Position numbers and translations under genes: made by a program. From positions 49,257,724 to 49,321,723 of the forward strand of contig OX637287.1 of assembly GCA_951799445.1 (NCBI GenBank): a stretch of 64,000 nt of DNA, written 5' to 3'. Shown here one piece after another: positions 1-12,849 of the stretch (the stretch's first letter is position 1; every line of letters starts with the position of its first letter). Source of the DNA: Pseudisothecium myosuroides. Its lineage: Eukaryota > Streptophyta > Bryopsida > Hypnales > Lembophyllaceae. A model generated the notes under the pieces. It saw nothing but the letters and a program-made list of their open reading frames with translations, did no database searches and was not told the DNA's origin.

Positions 1-2257
1 AATAAAGTAGTTTCTAGATACTTGTCCTAAATTGTACAATTGCATCTTATAAATACTAAATCCCATTGTTTATTATGTAATCATATTTATTGGATATGTG
101 CAATCATATATTTGAGTATGAACGCATTTTGAAAGATATTGTAGTCTCTAGTAGATTCATTGATCCCTCTACTTTTTTCATATTGGGAATGGTAGGTAAT
201 TGTAAGGAAGATTGGAATGGAGTATAGTTTTGCTTCACATTTAGAAGCATGGAAATGTCAACCACTATAATTTTTGAAGGATGAACCTGATGAACTTGAA
301 ATTCTTATTGGAGATGGCTAACTTAATTGTGTTCATATCCATTGTTTTATAAACATTAAAAAAATTCTTTTATATTTAGAAGTCAATTGTACTAATTTGT
401 CACACTTTGAGGTTTAGATGTTTTTAAAACTGGGGACTTTCCAAAATTAATGATCTAGAACTGAAATTTTTGTGGTTCATTTCTATAGTAGGTGCGCATA
501 TGCCTACCAAGGGTCATCTAAAAATACATTAGTTTATATCTTCCACGTTTGTGCAAACACGGCTCCCTAGCATGTACACCTCTGAATATAGAAGATGGTT
601 TCAACTTCATATTTTTGTGAAATCTAATTGCCATCAAGTCTTCACAAAATGCTCATTTTAAGTTTTTTTCATGATTTTCTATTTTTTTATTTATTATTCT
701 TTGTTGTATCTATTTTTATGACAAACTATTTTTTTTCCATATAATATTGTTTGAATAATCGCATATTGTCCATCGTGTTTTCAACAATACTTTTAGTCGT
801 TGATTTTTCCGATCAACTCCAAAATTGTTGTTTTTGCCAAAATGCTACCAAAAAGAGGTTGGTCTTCCTGCAACCACTTTGGTTTAGGGTTTAGGGTTTT
901 AAGATGTAATGTTTTCTTTCTTTAGATTTGCATCCATCCATATGCTGCTTCGTGTGTTTCTTTGAAGAAGTCGCCAATTGTTTCATTCCTTTAGATTAGA
1001 GAGGTTGTGAATGTTTTTGTGGTGTATAGCAATGGATGATGAATTGTATATCACTGGAATGTTGGATTTTTTTCTATGCTTTTCTTGCACTTTTTTATTC
1101 AATAGCAGTAGAATGTAAGAATAGGACACAAGGTTTGAATACAAGGGAGGGAATGTAGACAATGGTAGTCTTACTTTTGTTCATTTATGCATTTATAAAT
1201 ACATGCTCAAGACCTCAAATTTTAGCTTTGAAGGTGGCATTGCATTTGTATGTTTATGTTTCAAGATTCAAGTAATCTGTATTATGTAGGTTTTTTGACG
1301 CAATTTTGCAAGGGAAAGATCAATGATTTATTGTTTGGTGCATCTTCTTTTTGTTGCATACAATTTTGGTTTAGTGCTCGCAATTGGCTTGGACAAACAT
1401 TTACAATGTCTTTTAATAAGTTTATATTTATTTATGACATGGATTTGTCATACCTAGTGCAATGTTGTACTTTGATTTTGTTTGAAGGAATCTAATACCT
1501 GAACTGTAGACTCTGCAACCACAACTTGTTCACACAATTGTTTTTTGACATGGCTTCTATTCTCTAGTGGGAAGTGTATGTGTTTGCTACTCTTTATCCA
1601 AAACCCAAAAATCATGTCATGATTATGGACTTGATTGCATTTCATTGTTTTATACATATGCATGTAATTCGATTTTCATACCACAAGAAAAAAAAATAAC
1701 ATTTCAAAATATAAAAGGGTTCTTTTAATGCAGTGTATATTTTCTTTAAAGAATCTAAATCCTTCTAATAATTGGAGTTTATTTTGAAATTTATATAAGT
1801 TTAGAGGACCCTAAAATCCCATTACAATTAATAATAGTCCCCATTTCATCCCCCTTTGCATGCACATGGGTTCAAAAAAAAAACAATAGTGCCTTCTTCA
1901 AGTATGTGTAGTTTCTCATAAACAAATTTATAGGTTGCGCAATTTACTTAATCTAGTTCTTACACAAATCTTGGTGATCTTAATTTTCAAGAATCTCCAT
2001 CTAATCATTAGTAGAAATATGGTTTGTGTGACTTGGAGAACAATGCACAAGAGATCCTATATAGCAACTTAGAGCATTTATGGAACTTCATGGTTGTTTC
2101 TTCACTCTTCTTTCATTTGATTTCTTTTAGACCAAGTGAAATGGAATGGGTTGCTTGTTGATAAACGGAAAGACTCCCAATTTTTGCTTTGAGAAAGTAC
2201 ATATAGACTTATGCTCAAATGGTTTGACAATGTGTAGAAGTAGTGCCTAAGTTGAAT
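1..2257. other. AT-rich intergenic DNA, no gene seen
   Basis: I see no coding exon or structured repeat here. The only open stretches are short, AT-driven and match no family I know. At 881-900 there are two tandem copies of the plant telomere unit TTTAGGG, a short interstitial telobox that is common in plant DNA. Confidence 0.6.
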
Positions 2258-3184
2258 TTAACCCCTAAACGACCATTGTCCATTCGGGGGACAAATGGGA
2301 CTTGGGGCAGGTACCTACGGGCTGAAATTTTCTCCTAATTTTTTGAAACTTTTTGTGAATGTGAAGAATTGAGAGAGGTACGTGTCGGAAAAAAAAATTG
2401 AAATCGGACCTTCAAGCGAGAAGTTATGCCATTTCTTGGAATGCGTGGGGACGGGGGGCAGCAAAAAAAATTTGCAAAATTTTGAATTTTTTTTTAATAT
2501 ATTTTTTCTCATAGATTACATTTTTTTCTATCCAAAAAGCTTTGATTCATTTCATTTGATTTTGTTATGAGGAAGTTATGGACATTCTTGTTTTTCAGGC
2601 AGTTAGAGCATCTTCTTGAAAAAAATAACTTGTAGAATTCATTTCTGAATGCTATATTTGCAATTTTTCAAAAAAAATAAAATCTCATGGTTTAATTTAC
2701 TTGCTAGAACAATCTCACCATTGGAATTAGTGTATTTTAATTCCATCTAAAATATATAAATATTTTAGATTTTCCTTCTATCTCCTACCTACTTCTACTT
2801 AACAATTTTTTGAAGAATGATAATTAAGTTTTTTTGAATTTCTTTTTTTTTCCTAGACTCTCAACTCAATTCTCCACTATAAAGATTTAAAGCTCAAAAC
2901 TCTTTAGTGCAAAATTTTAAGTTAAAAATGTTCAAAGTCAAAAAATCCAGTCCCACAATGTGCTGAAAAACTTGTTTTTTCCACTTTAAACACAAATATC
3001 TTGCAATCTGTGCGGTCAAAAATTCTGAAATTTTTTCCACACTTTATAATACTAGTTAGGTGTAAGATCCTATAGTTAGATGTGGAAAAAAAAACAATTA
3101 AATTTTTTTTTTACTCTTTGCTATAGAAATGGCAGTTTTGAGTGTTTTTTGGCAGAAAATACGCCTTGGAACTTTAGGGGTTAA
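2258..3184 (+). mobile_element. TTAA-flanked non-autonomous element E1 (piggyBac-like)
   Basis: The element is bounded by TTAA at 2258-2261 and 3181-3184. The inverted ends read CCCCTAAA at the left and TTTAGGGG at the right. The interior is AT-rich with long homopolymer runs and has no long reading frame. E3 (10017-10959, opposite orientation) and E4 (11214-12154) share most of the interior; E2 (7636-8562) is a more diverged relative. TTAA target duplication is the hallmark of the piggyBac superfamily, and no transposase is visible. Family assignment is inference from ends and target site only. Confidence 0.72.
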
Positions 3185-4714
3185 ATCAATTGGAAGATGA
3201 AAGTACATAATTAGTTACAAGTTGTCCTATATAGATACATGAAGTTCCAAAAAAATGTATATTAATTACACAATGTCACATCAATAAGAACATACAATTC
3301 CTAAAGCCTTATAAATCCCATTCTTTATATAAAAACAAATTTGAATTTGTATGCACCATACATCGTGGTATGAACTACAAAGTTGTACTTAAATATAACA
3401 AATATAATCTTGATATATGATAATATCAAAATACAAAATATAAGATATACAATCAAAATTTCTTGTCCAACAAAGGATCTTTAAGAACTTCAAGGATTAA
3501 GGTATGAGATCGTATATTATAATTTAAGACCTATAAATAGATATCCATGTTGGATCTCATCCAATAAAAGCATATTCAGTCTTACCATTCACAAGACAAA
3601 GAATTGTTTTTACTTATTTCTTGGGTGGGCCAATTGCTTCAAAGATTGAGTCTCTCAATTGTGTCGATTGCACGTTAATATGAGGCAATTCAACCCACCA
3701 CAATTGTAATTCATTTCTAAAAAAATTTAAAATTTTCTCACTTCCACAATTGGAATTGCAAACCTCAAATGTTTCTTTGCACTGCCAAGTTGATGGATCT
3801 TGAAGCTATTTACAAATAAGATTGAGCAATTTGGAAAAAAAAATTAATGAAACATTGCCTCAATAAAAAAAATTGCATTTGATTTCAAATAGTAGATGCA
3901 AGAATAATGATTAGCCAAACTTAGGCATTTTATTATATCATGATTGTTAAGGTGTAAATATAAACATTGATAGGCAAAGGCTGGCACAATAACTAGCAAG
4001 TGCCTTGACATTAGTAGCTTCAATTTGGAAGGAGCTTGCTGGATTCCTCTAAACCTATAAGACTAAACAATAAATTGCTCAAAAAAATCCCACTTGTCAA
4101 CATCATCAAATATATGTGTGATGTGGAGTCTAAACTAATATTTCAAGAAGAATTCATTTACATGCAATGTCATGAACAAGCATTGATACAATATTACTTT
4201 TGTGGGAATGTCATATCCGTATGAAAACAATACATTTGATTTTATACACGCTCCTAATTAAAAGATCAAATTTGAAGAATTTCAAATGAATAAATGTGCA
4301 TAATTGTTCTATTATTTTTTCAAATAATGAGCAAACTATATGTAATTGAATCAAGTAAATAAAATAATGTCATATAAAATATACAAGCATAACATTAAGA
4401 ATGATCACTTTTAAGTTAAATAGTGACAATATAAAGTAGTATAATCCATTGAAAAATATCCAACTTGTTGCAAGAACTCAAATTATGAGGGATGGATTCA
4501 ATTTTTTTTCTAAAGCCATCACTACTAGTAACATCATGACCGAAACAACCAAAATTCAACTAAAACTTGTTGATTTTTCAATCATTTTCAGGGCGTTGTT
4601 TAGGACAAAATATAACTAAAAACTATTTTTTTTTCTCTGTTGTTTTGGACAAATAAATAAAATTAAAAAAAAAACATTTATTTTTAATTAAAAAAGAGAA
4701 TTTAAAATTTAAAA
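3185..4714. other. AT-rich intergenic DNA, no gene seen
   Basis: Low-complexity AT-rich sequence without a recognisable coding exon. The 62-codon open stretch near 4036 resembles nothing I know and is within chance length. Confidence 0.55.
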
Positions 4715-4885
4715 ATTTTGCCCGGAAAATCCGAGTAGCATGAAAAATATTTTTCTTATATGCTACCCACCATAGGGGCAGTGCCATCTAGGCAACCCCG
4801 CCACGTGAGTGGGTGCCGCCATAGGGGTTTGAACCTTGGACCTTGTGGTTGAGGTCCAAGGTCCTAACCACTAAACCATGCATTA
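4715..4885 (-). mobile_element. tRNA-derived SINE, copy 1
   Basis: On the minus strand there is a pol III A box, TGGTTTAGTGG (4878-4868), and a B box, GGTTCAAACCC (4835-4825), with their starts 43 nt apart. This is the internal promoter layout of a tRNA or tRNA-derived SINE. The region between the boxes does not fold as a full tRNA, and a GC-richer non-tRNA body follows, so a SINE is the better call. Copy 2 (51437-51655) has the same 43-nt spacing. Both copies lie about 70 bp beyond a foldback of one family. Outer limits are approximate. Confidence 0.6.
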
Positions 4886-4958
4886 TTGCAAGTGTTTACA
4901 ATGCATATGGAATTTTATATATTTTGTTCTTCCAATTGTTTTTCATTTGCTTTGTAAA

Positions 4959-5312
4959 GTCAGCAAAATTTGGAGGCCATTTAGACATAGTAGAACAACT
5001 TTTTTAAGAACTTTGAACTAGGAAAAGTTTTAAAATCAAGTTAACTTTCCTCTCCAAAAATCCGTTTGAGATTTGGAGCCTCCAACCAAAAGGTATGGAC
5101 AAAATTCAGAGAGGATGTTTGAAAATGTTAAAAAAAAAGTCCCTTCCAACCCCTGTCTGATCTTTGCCTATAAGTTTTGATTGGAGGATTTAAATGTGAA
5201 ACGGATTTTTGGAAATGAAAGTTAACTTGTTTTTTCAACTTTTCTCAATACAACGTTTTTTGAAAAAAGTTGTTCCACTATACCAAAATGACCGCCAAAC
5301 TCTGTTGACTTC
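4959..5312. repeat. Foldback (inverted-repeat) element, copy 1
   Basis: The two halves are imperfect reverse complements. The left half has GGAGGCCATTTAGACATAG, an ACTTTGAACTA block, then AAAATCCGTTTGAGAT. The right half returns through AACGGATTTTTGG, AAAAGTTGTTCCACTAT and AAAATGACCGCC. The same motifs build the foldbacks at 34350-34690 and 50801-51369, so this is a dispersed family. No coding capacity. Confidence 0.65.
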
Positions 5313-5806
5313 AAGAAACACCGAATTGTGAATAATTAAAAAAATCTAGAATGAACATAGAATTCCATTGGATCTAATAGTCAACAATCTTGTTGAATTA
5401 AAGTATGTATGAAGAATTTCATTGGATCTTTGGACTACATCAACAATCTTGTTGAAAGTATGGATAAAAATTTCAATCCCATTGAATTTAATTGTCATGG
5501 TTGCCCAGATTTGCTTGTTCATAAAAAAAATTACTTTTTTAAATATAAATTTTTAATTACAATTTTATATAAATTACTTTGAAATTTTTTAGGCATTCAA
5601 CTAGTAGTAAGAATTTTACAAAAATTGTATTCAACAAATTTATATTGCATTTGAATGGACCTGCCTAAGAATTAAAAAAATGGCTTGAAATTATGCCCTA
5701 AGGCCTTAAGGGGTTAATTAGTCATTCGACATCAATATATCAAGCCTGTCCTACTGCTATGATACAAGAACAATTCAAAATCTTGCAAAATTTTATGAAT
5801 GTATCT

Positions 5807-6030
5807 TCTAAAGACTCCAAAAGATACCAAAAGATTTCAAAATTCTAAGAAGATTTTTACAAAAATCTTAGAAGATTCTACAAAGTCTTAGAAGATTCTA
5901 CAAGATTCTATAAGATTTCACAAGATTCTATATGATTCTACAAGATTCTATAAGATCCTACAAGATTCCAAAAGATTCCAAAAGATTCCAGAAGATTCTA
6001 AAAGATTCTAAAAAGATTTTAAAAAGATTC
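5807..6030. repeat. 10-bp minisatellite, unit AGATTCYAYA
   Basis: From 5871 to 6010 the sequence is almost exactly phased at 10 bp, with AGATTCTA or AGATTCCA starting at every tenth base for about fourteen units. More degenerate units lie before (from about 5807) and after (to about 6030). One unit near 5881 is degenerate but keeps phase. Confidence 0.85.
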
Positions 6031-7635
6031 TCGATCCCCTAAAATTCTCTTGATTTGGTCTTGGTTTTCTAGTACTACTCATTGCATTACTCATATCAAC
6101 AGAAAGGTTAACACAATTTTGTTGATTTTCACAAAAAGTTAAAAAAATTAACGAAAATCTTCATTCTACTACTCTAAACAGCAAAATCTATTGATTTTTT
6201 GTTGATTTGGTCATGGTTTCTAGTAGTGCATATAGCCTAGTTTTTCTTAGTGACACGCTTGTTGGAGTGAACACCTATGTACTTTACTAGCGGTTACTTT
6301 AAAAACAACGTGAGACTTACTTTAGGGTGTATTTTAAATATTGGAGCTAATAATTTCAAAAATATTGAAGTTACTATAGCATCACTTTTTTGAAGTGTAC
6401 TATATTACAACTACTATGTAGCACATTGTGATGATCCATAGCACAAAATTTATAAATCTACAGAAGAGGTAGTCCTAAAAAAGAAAAGAACTTGTATAAA
6501 GACTTCATTTTTCATTTGCAAATAGACAAAAAAAATTAACAACATTTCATTTTGGGTTGTGTATATGTAGAAATAGTATTTTTTTTAAATAGAAACTATA
6601 GTTGTAGTATACCTTGAATTCTAAACTCTGAAACCAGTCTAAACTAATTTTGGAGGTAGTGACTTCTAAAATTATGGAATATGAGTGATCTTCCACTTGA
6701 TGTATCGTCCAAAAAAAAGCTTCATTTGAATCTAAGATTATTTGACCATATAAGTGTATACATCAAGTAAATGATAGAATAAACATCAAACGTTCTTGTT
6801 GGTTCTTTCTACTTATCTTTTCTTTAATTCAATATCCTATCATTGACTTAATGTATACATTTTTTATTTCCATCAATAGTGATGAAAGATCGAGATTGAA
6901 CTATAGTGAATCATTATATACAACACATTTAAATGTAAGTACAATTGCAAATATCCTTGAAATACCCTAGTTGGAAGGTGATGTAGTTGCTTCCCAAAGG
7001 TGAAGGTCATTCTAAGTGTTGATTTTGATTTTCAAAAGGTTGTGTAATTCAAAAAAAAATTTAATCAATTTTCCTTATAAAATAATTAAAAAGTGAATCT
7101 AACCCACTTTGATTCATATTCTTTAATACTAATTAAAGTGCTCATAGATTTTTGAAGTTAGAATTTGGAGGTGCTTTAAAAGTGTCCCCAAATCTAAAAT
7201 GGTCAGTAGATGTTTGCACTAGCATTAGGGGATATAAGCTTTTGTATTACAATGCACTATTTGGAAGTACTTTAATAAACTTGGAAAGTGCTCATGGTAA
7301 ATGCATATTGAGTTGGAGGTGGATGACAATTTTTGATTTGAGAGATGGGCTATTGAGGCCGTATGACTACTATCCCTCCTTCTAAAATTAAGAATCTCCA
7401 ACTATTCAATATTGAAGAATTTACACCAAAAGAATACTTCATCACACTACACTGTGCACCCTAAATTTAGACATTTCATAAAAAACTATTGAAATAATTG
7501 TCAATTTATATATAGATACAAATACAGATATTTATAGTTGCAAAGATTGAATTTTTATTTTTATAATATTTTAATATTGTTTGAATTTTTATATTTGACT
7601 TTGAAGTTCAAAACTTTAAGTTGGTTTTGAAGAGC
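6031..7635. repeat. Dispersed repeat R, copy 1 (left part)
   Basis: No gene is supported. About 6560-6900 recurs at 9660-9920. About 7000-7600 recurs at 12600-13800 in the same order. The repeat resumes after E2 as 8563-9000. The nature of the parent repeat is unknown; it may be a decayed larger transposon. Confidence 0.55.
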
Positions 7636-8562
7636 TTAACCCCTAAAGGACCAAAGTCCCCTCGGGGGACACTTGGGATTTCGGGCAGGCTCGTGCGACC
7701 TGAAATTTTAACCTGATTTTTTGAAATTTTTTTTGAAGATAGGGAATCATAGTAGCTTTCTAAAAATATAATTTTTTTTTCAATCGGTGCCCGGGAGCAA
7801 AAGTTATGGCATCCTAAAGCAAAAAAGCAGTTCGCCGGGCAGAAAAAAAAAAACAGAAAAATGATTTTTTTTTTTAAATTTTTTTTTCTCAAAGATCATG
7901 TTTTTGTATACATTTGAAGCTTTGATTCATTCTATTTGGACTCAGAATGAGAAAGTTATGGACAATCTTGTTTTTTGGGCAATTTAAGCATCTTCAGAAA
8001 AAAACACTTATAGAATTCAATTTTGAATGCAATTTTCAATTTTTTTCAATTTTTTTTTTTTCAAAAGGTCAAGTTTGTTTGTAAGAACAATCCCACCGTT
8101 GGGATTATGTTTTTTTAATTCCACCTAAGAGCTATTAACAACTTAGTGTTTTGTTCAATTTTGGACCTACTTATACTTAACAATCTTTTTATATGTGAAA
8201 AGCAAGGTTTGACATTCTGAAATTTTTTTCCCCGACTCTCAACTCAAATGTTCAACATATAAAATTACAACTTTTTGTTGTGTAGTGCAAAAAAAATCCA
8301 CAAATGGCCGTCAAAGTCATCTGAAATTGCAGGAAACAATTCAAAAAAACTTTTTTTCCCAACTTTGAATGTTAATATCTTCCAATCAAAACGGTCAAAT
8401 GTCTTGAAATTTTTACCACATAATCTTAGACAAGTGAAGTACAAGATCCTATGGTTAGATTGTAAAAAAAAAGTTTTTTTTGGTTTAGGGAGTGATCGCA
8501 GCAGAAATGGCAGTTTTCAGTGGTTTTGGAGCCTGAAAATGGCTTGGTCCTTTAGGGGTTAA
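7636..8562 (+). mobile_element. TTAA-flanked element E2 (piggyBac-like)
   Basis: Bounded by TTAA (7636-7639 and 8559-8562), with ends CCCCTAAAGGACC and GGTCCTTTAGGGG, a 13-bp perfect inverted pair. The paralogous repeat around 13810-13850 runs straight through the insertion point with TCAA in place of TTAA, giving an empty site and confirming a single-TTAA target. The interior is a diverged relative of E1, E3 and E4 and has no transposase. Confidence 0.78.
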
Positions 8563-10016
8563 AGAAGCATATTTTTTACTTTTTGCTTCCGTAAATGTAC
8601 ATTTTATAGGCATTGTGAGGGCAAATTTGTCTTGAATTGGTCGTTGAAGGTCATGAATTATTTATGAAAGAAGGTGTGGATTTGCTTGTGCACTTTTTTT
8701 GTACAAATATTAAAATTTTGATGCAAACTAGTGGAAATCAAACATTTATATGCTCTTCTAATGCATGATGGGGTTGTATGTATCAAAATGTGCAATTACT
8801 CAGTCACTTTTGGTACTTGGAAACTCCATTTTGTACCCCGTTTTAGAAAAAGCATTTATATGGGATTTGCTTATTCCATTAGTAGCAAAGACAATCTGAC
8901 GATGCTTTCTTTTCTCAATGCTTATGGTATTCATTCAAAAGTATTTACAAAAATGTCAAGATATGCATTCTTTCTATGAAAAATGAGACATTTTGACTTT
9001 TCACAAAAAGCTTATTCTTACATAGAAATTTCATTCAAATAATAATAAGTCTAAAGATAGTCTATTCTAAGTGAAATTATACACAAGGATAGAATCCTTT
9101 TTGTACAACATGTCCAAATTTCACTTTATATTTTCAATTTTTCTTTTTATGAGAGCAATTTATATGGTAGCCAACTACTTTTGGGAGTGCAATGTAATGG
9201 TCTATAGTACATAATTCGAAAATCTATACAAGGAATAGTTCTAAAAGAGAGGGGAAGAATTAACCTACATGAGGAGTTTCCATTTTCCATGTGCAAATAA
9301 ACCAAATAATGAACAATTGAATTTTTAGAGAGAGAGAGAGAGACAAAAATATGATGTATGATATATGATGTCTACACATGTGCTATTTGTGTGGATTGTA
9401 TTCAATAGTAATTAGAATGTACATGTTATACCGATCAATCTTAAGACCACGTATAAATTTTTGAATTACACTAGATGTATGTTGAAATGCCTCAAATTTC
9501 AATTTTAACTACCATAGGGGTTAGAAAAATGGTCAAAAATTAGAAGTAGAAAAAAATAGAGACATATCTATTGTGAAATAATAGCTAAATAGACTCTGTA
9601 ATAAAAAAAATTGACGCACATATATATGGATTACAAGGTATAGTGAATTAAGTACTTGGGAGTGAACACTCAATTCTCTAATTTTATAGGAATGACTTTC
9701 AAGATCATGGAATATGAGTGATCTTCTACTTGATGTATTGTTCAAAAAAAAGTTTCAGTTGAATTCAAGATTCTTTTGCCATAAAAGTGTGTAAATCAAG
9801 TAAATGATAGAATAAATAGCAAATGTGCTTGTTGGATATTTCTACTTATCTTTTTTTAATTCAATTTTCCATCACTAACTTAATGTGTACATTTTTTATT
9901 TTCATTAATAGTAATTACATTGTGTAAGGCAGTTAGTGCCTCTTATGAGCTCATTGTCATTATGATAAACTGCCACAATGAGTTCAAAATAAATTTTCTT
10001 TAATTCATTCACTATG
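8563..10016. other. Repeat-rich AT DNA, no gene seen
   Basis: 8563-9000 is the right part of repeat R copy 1. The 82-codon open stretch at 8731-8979 lies in it, and its counterpart around 13950-15000 has no matching uninterrupted frame. 9660-9920 repeats 6560-6900. The rest shows nothing recognisable. Confidence 0.5.
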
Positions 10017-10959
10017 TTAACCCCTAAAGGCCCAAGGCTTTTTTTCTGCCAAAAAACCATCAAAACTGCCATTTCTATAGCAAGGAGTAAAAAAATTTGA
10101 AAAATGTTTTTTTTCCACATCTAATCGTAGGATCTTACACCTAACTAGTATGAGAATGTGTGGAAAAAATTTCAAAATTTTTGACCGCTCAGATTGCAAG
10201 AAATCTGCGTTTAAAGTGGAAAAAACAAGTATTTCAGCACATTGCGGGACTAGATTTTTTGACTTTAAAGATTTTTCACTTAAAATTTTTGCACTATAGA
10301 GTTCTGTGTTTCAAATCATTGTAGTGGAGAATTGTGTTGAGAGTCTAGGGAAAAAAAATATATTCAAAAAAACTTAATTATCATTCCTAAAAAATTTATT
10401 AAGTAGAAGTAGGTACTAGATAGAAGGAAAATCTAAAACATTAATATATTTTAGATGGAATTAAAATACACTAATCCCAATGGTGAGATTGTTCTAGCAA
10501 GTAAACTAAACCATGAGAATTTTTTTATTTATTTAAATTGCAAAAATAGCATTTAGAAATGCATCCTACAAGTTATTTTTTTCAAGAAAATGCTCTAATT
10601 GCCCGAAAAACAAGAATGTCCATAACTTTTTCATAACAAATCCAAATGAAATGAATCAAAGCTTTCCAGATAGACAAAAATATAAACTACAAGAAAAAAA
10701 ATATTAAAAAAAAAAAATCAAATTTTTGCCAAATTTTTCTTGCTGCCCAGACTGCCCAGTTACGGAAAAAAGTAACATATTTGGCCATAACTTTTGACTC
10801 CTATTTCCAAATGTGCTGAAATTTAGTGCATATGAAAGATATTCCTTGCACCCACCTTCTACTAAAATTTCAGCTTAAAATATGGAAATCTCTAGTCACA
10901 CGGACCTGCCCAAAATTTCTATACGGCCAAATTCCGCATGCCGGTCCTTTAGGGGTTAA
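10017..10959 (-). mobile_element. TTAA-flanked element E3 (piggyBac-like)
   Basis: TTAA flanks at 10017-10020 and 10956-10959; ends CCCCTAAAGG and CCTTTAGGGG. The interior is the reverse complement of E1 and E4, so it sits in the opposite orientation. It faces E4 across about 250 bp. No transposase frame. Confidence 0.75.
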
Positions 10960-11122
10960 ATTACCGCTAACCCGCACCCCTCCCATATTTATATTTTTAG
11001 AAAGCAGTTGGGACTTGCATTAGATATGGATTATATGGAATTGCCATTTGTATTTTGTATCCGTATTTTGTATACTTATGTTTACATTCTATATTTTGTA
11101 GTTTGTAATTGTATCCATATTT

Positions 11123-12214
11123 CACTATAAGAGAAAGGGGTGTTTTAAATGAGTTCTTAAGTATAGTCCTAGACATAAGATTTTAAGTAATGACCTTTAA
11201 GGAGATTTTCTGCAAAATCCCTAAAGGACCAGTATGCGTTTTTTGGTTGTATAGAAATTTTGGGCAGGTACGTATGACTAGATATTTCCATATTTTAAGG
11301 TGAAATTTTAATAGAAGGTGGGCGTGAGGAATATCTTTCATATGCACTAAATTTCAGGACATTTGGAAATAGGAATCAAAAGTTTTGGCCAATTATGTTA
11401 TTTTTTTTCGTAATTGGGCAGTCCGGGCAGCAAAGAAAATTTGGCAAAATTTTGATTTTTTTTTTTAATATTTTTTTTCTTGTAGATTATATTTTTGTCT
11501 ATCTGGAAAGCTTTGATTCATTTCATTTGAATTTGTTATGAGAAAGTTATGGACATTCTTGTTATTTGAGCAGTTAGAGCATCTTCTTGAAAAAAATAAC
11601 TTGTAGGATTCATTTCTATATGCTATTTTTGCAATTTTTCAAAAAAAATAAATTCTCATGGTTTAATTTACTTGCTAGAACAATCTCACCATTGGAATTA
11701 GTGTATTTTAATTCCATATAAAATATATTAATATTTTAGATTTTCCTTCAATCTCGTACCTACTTCTACTTAATAATTTTTTAGGAATGATAATTAAGTT
11801 TTTTTGAACATTTTTTTTCCCCCTAGATTCTCAACTCAATTCTCCACTATAAAGATTTAAGGCTCAAAACTCTGTAGTGCAAAAATTTTAAGTTAAAAAT
11901 GTTTAAAGTCAAAAAATCTAGTCCCGCAATGTGCTGAAATAATTGTTTTTTCCACTTTAAACACAGATATCTTGCAATCTGAGCGGTCAAAAATTTTGAA
12001 ATTTTTTCAACACATTCTCATACTAGTTAGGTGTAAGATCCTACGGTTAAATGTGCAGAAAAAGCATTTTTCAAATTTTTTTACTCCTTGCTATAGAAAT
12101 GGCAGTTTTGAGTGTTTTTTGGCAGAAAAAAGGCCTTGGACCTTTAGGGGTTAAAATCTTATGTTTAGGATTATACTTAAAAACTCACTTAAAACACCCC
12201 TTTCTCTTGTAGTG
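11123..12214. mobile_element. CACTA-ended foldback MITE interrupted by E4
   Basis: The left arm begins CACTATAAGAGAAAGGGG at 11123. The right arm ends CCCCTTTCTCTTGTAGTG at 12214. The arms are inverted repeats of about 90 bp. Outside them is TTT on both sides (11120-11122 and 12215-12217), a 3-bp duplication as expected for CACTA/EnSpm insertions. Element E4 lies between the arms, so this was a short foldback that was later split. Confidence 0.72.
11214..12154 (+). mobile_element. TTAA-type element E4 (piggyBac-like), nested
   Basis: The right end is CCTTTAGGGG followed by TTAA (12151-12154). The left end is slightly decayed: AAAA then TCCCTAAAGG from 11218. The interior matches E1 directly and E3 in reverse. 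It is inserted within the CACTA-ended foldback 11123-12214, so it is younger than that foldback. Confidence 0.7.
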
Positions 12215-12849
12215 TTTTGTATATTTCTATCCGTATTCTGTAATCATATCTATTTAAGTATCCGAGTAAGTATCTACATCAAGATTGACGACAGAAGAAG
12301 GGGTCCAAAAGTTTCGACTTCGAGATCGACGGCTCAGGTTTTCCAAGAATAAATTTAACCAGCGGCTAGGAGGGTTCATGGGGTGTATGTTGAATTTTCC
12401 ATTGTTTGATTTGACGGTTGTGGATTTCAGTTGATGGAGGGCTAATCATGTGTTAATTACAAGTTTGTGTTTGCTTCTTTTGGCCACATTGTAATGGAAG
12501 ATAAAGATTGAGGTAAATTGAATCATTATATACTACATATTTCAATATTAGTATAATTGCAAATGTTTTATCAAAATACCCCAGTTGGAAGGTGATATAC
12601 TGATATAGTTGCTTCCTAAAGGTAAAGGTCATTAGAAATGTTGATTTTGATTTTGAAAAAGTTGTGTAACTCAAAATAATTTTGAATCAATTTTCCTTAC
12701 AAAATAATTAAAAGTGAATCTAATCCACTTTGATTCATATTCTTTTAATACTAATTAAAGAGGTCATAGATTTTTAATTTAAAATGGTCACTAGATATTT
12801 GCACGTTAGGGGATATAAGCTTTTGTATTTCAATGCACTACTTGGTACT

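Noticed and set aside
881..900. Telomeric end
   Set aside because: Only two TTTAGGG units within unrelated DNA; an interstitial telobox.
4715..4885. A functional tRNA gene
   Set aside because: A and B boxes are present but no full cloverleaf or acceptor stem could be drawn.
5695..5720. Another TTAA element end (CCTTAAGGGGTTAA)
   Set aside because: No inverted partner or interior similarity was found nearby.
8731..8979. 82-codon frame in repeat R copy 1
   Set aside because: The second copy of the repeat does not preserve the frame.
10017..10199. 60-codon frames shared by E3 and E4
   Set aside because: They are chance frames inside the shared transposon sequence and contain no domain.
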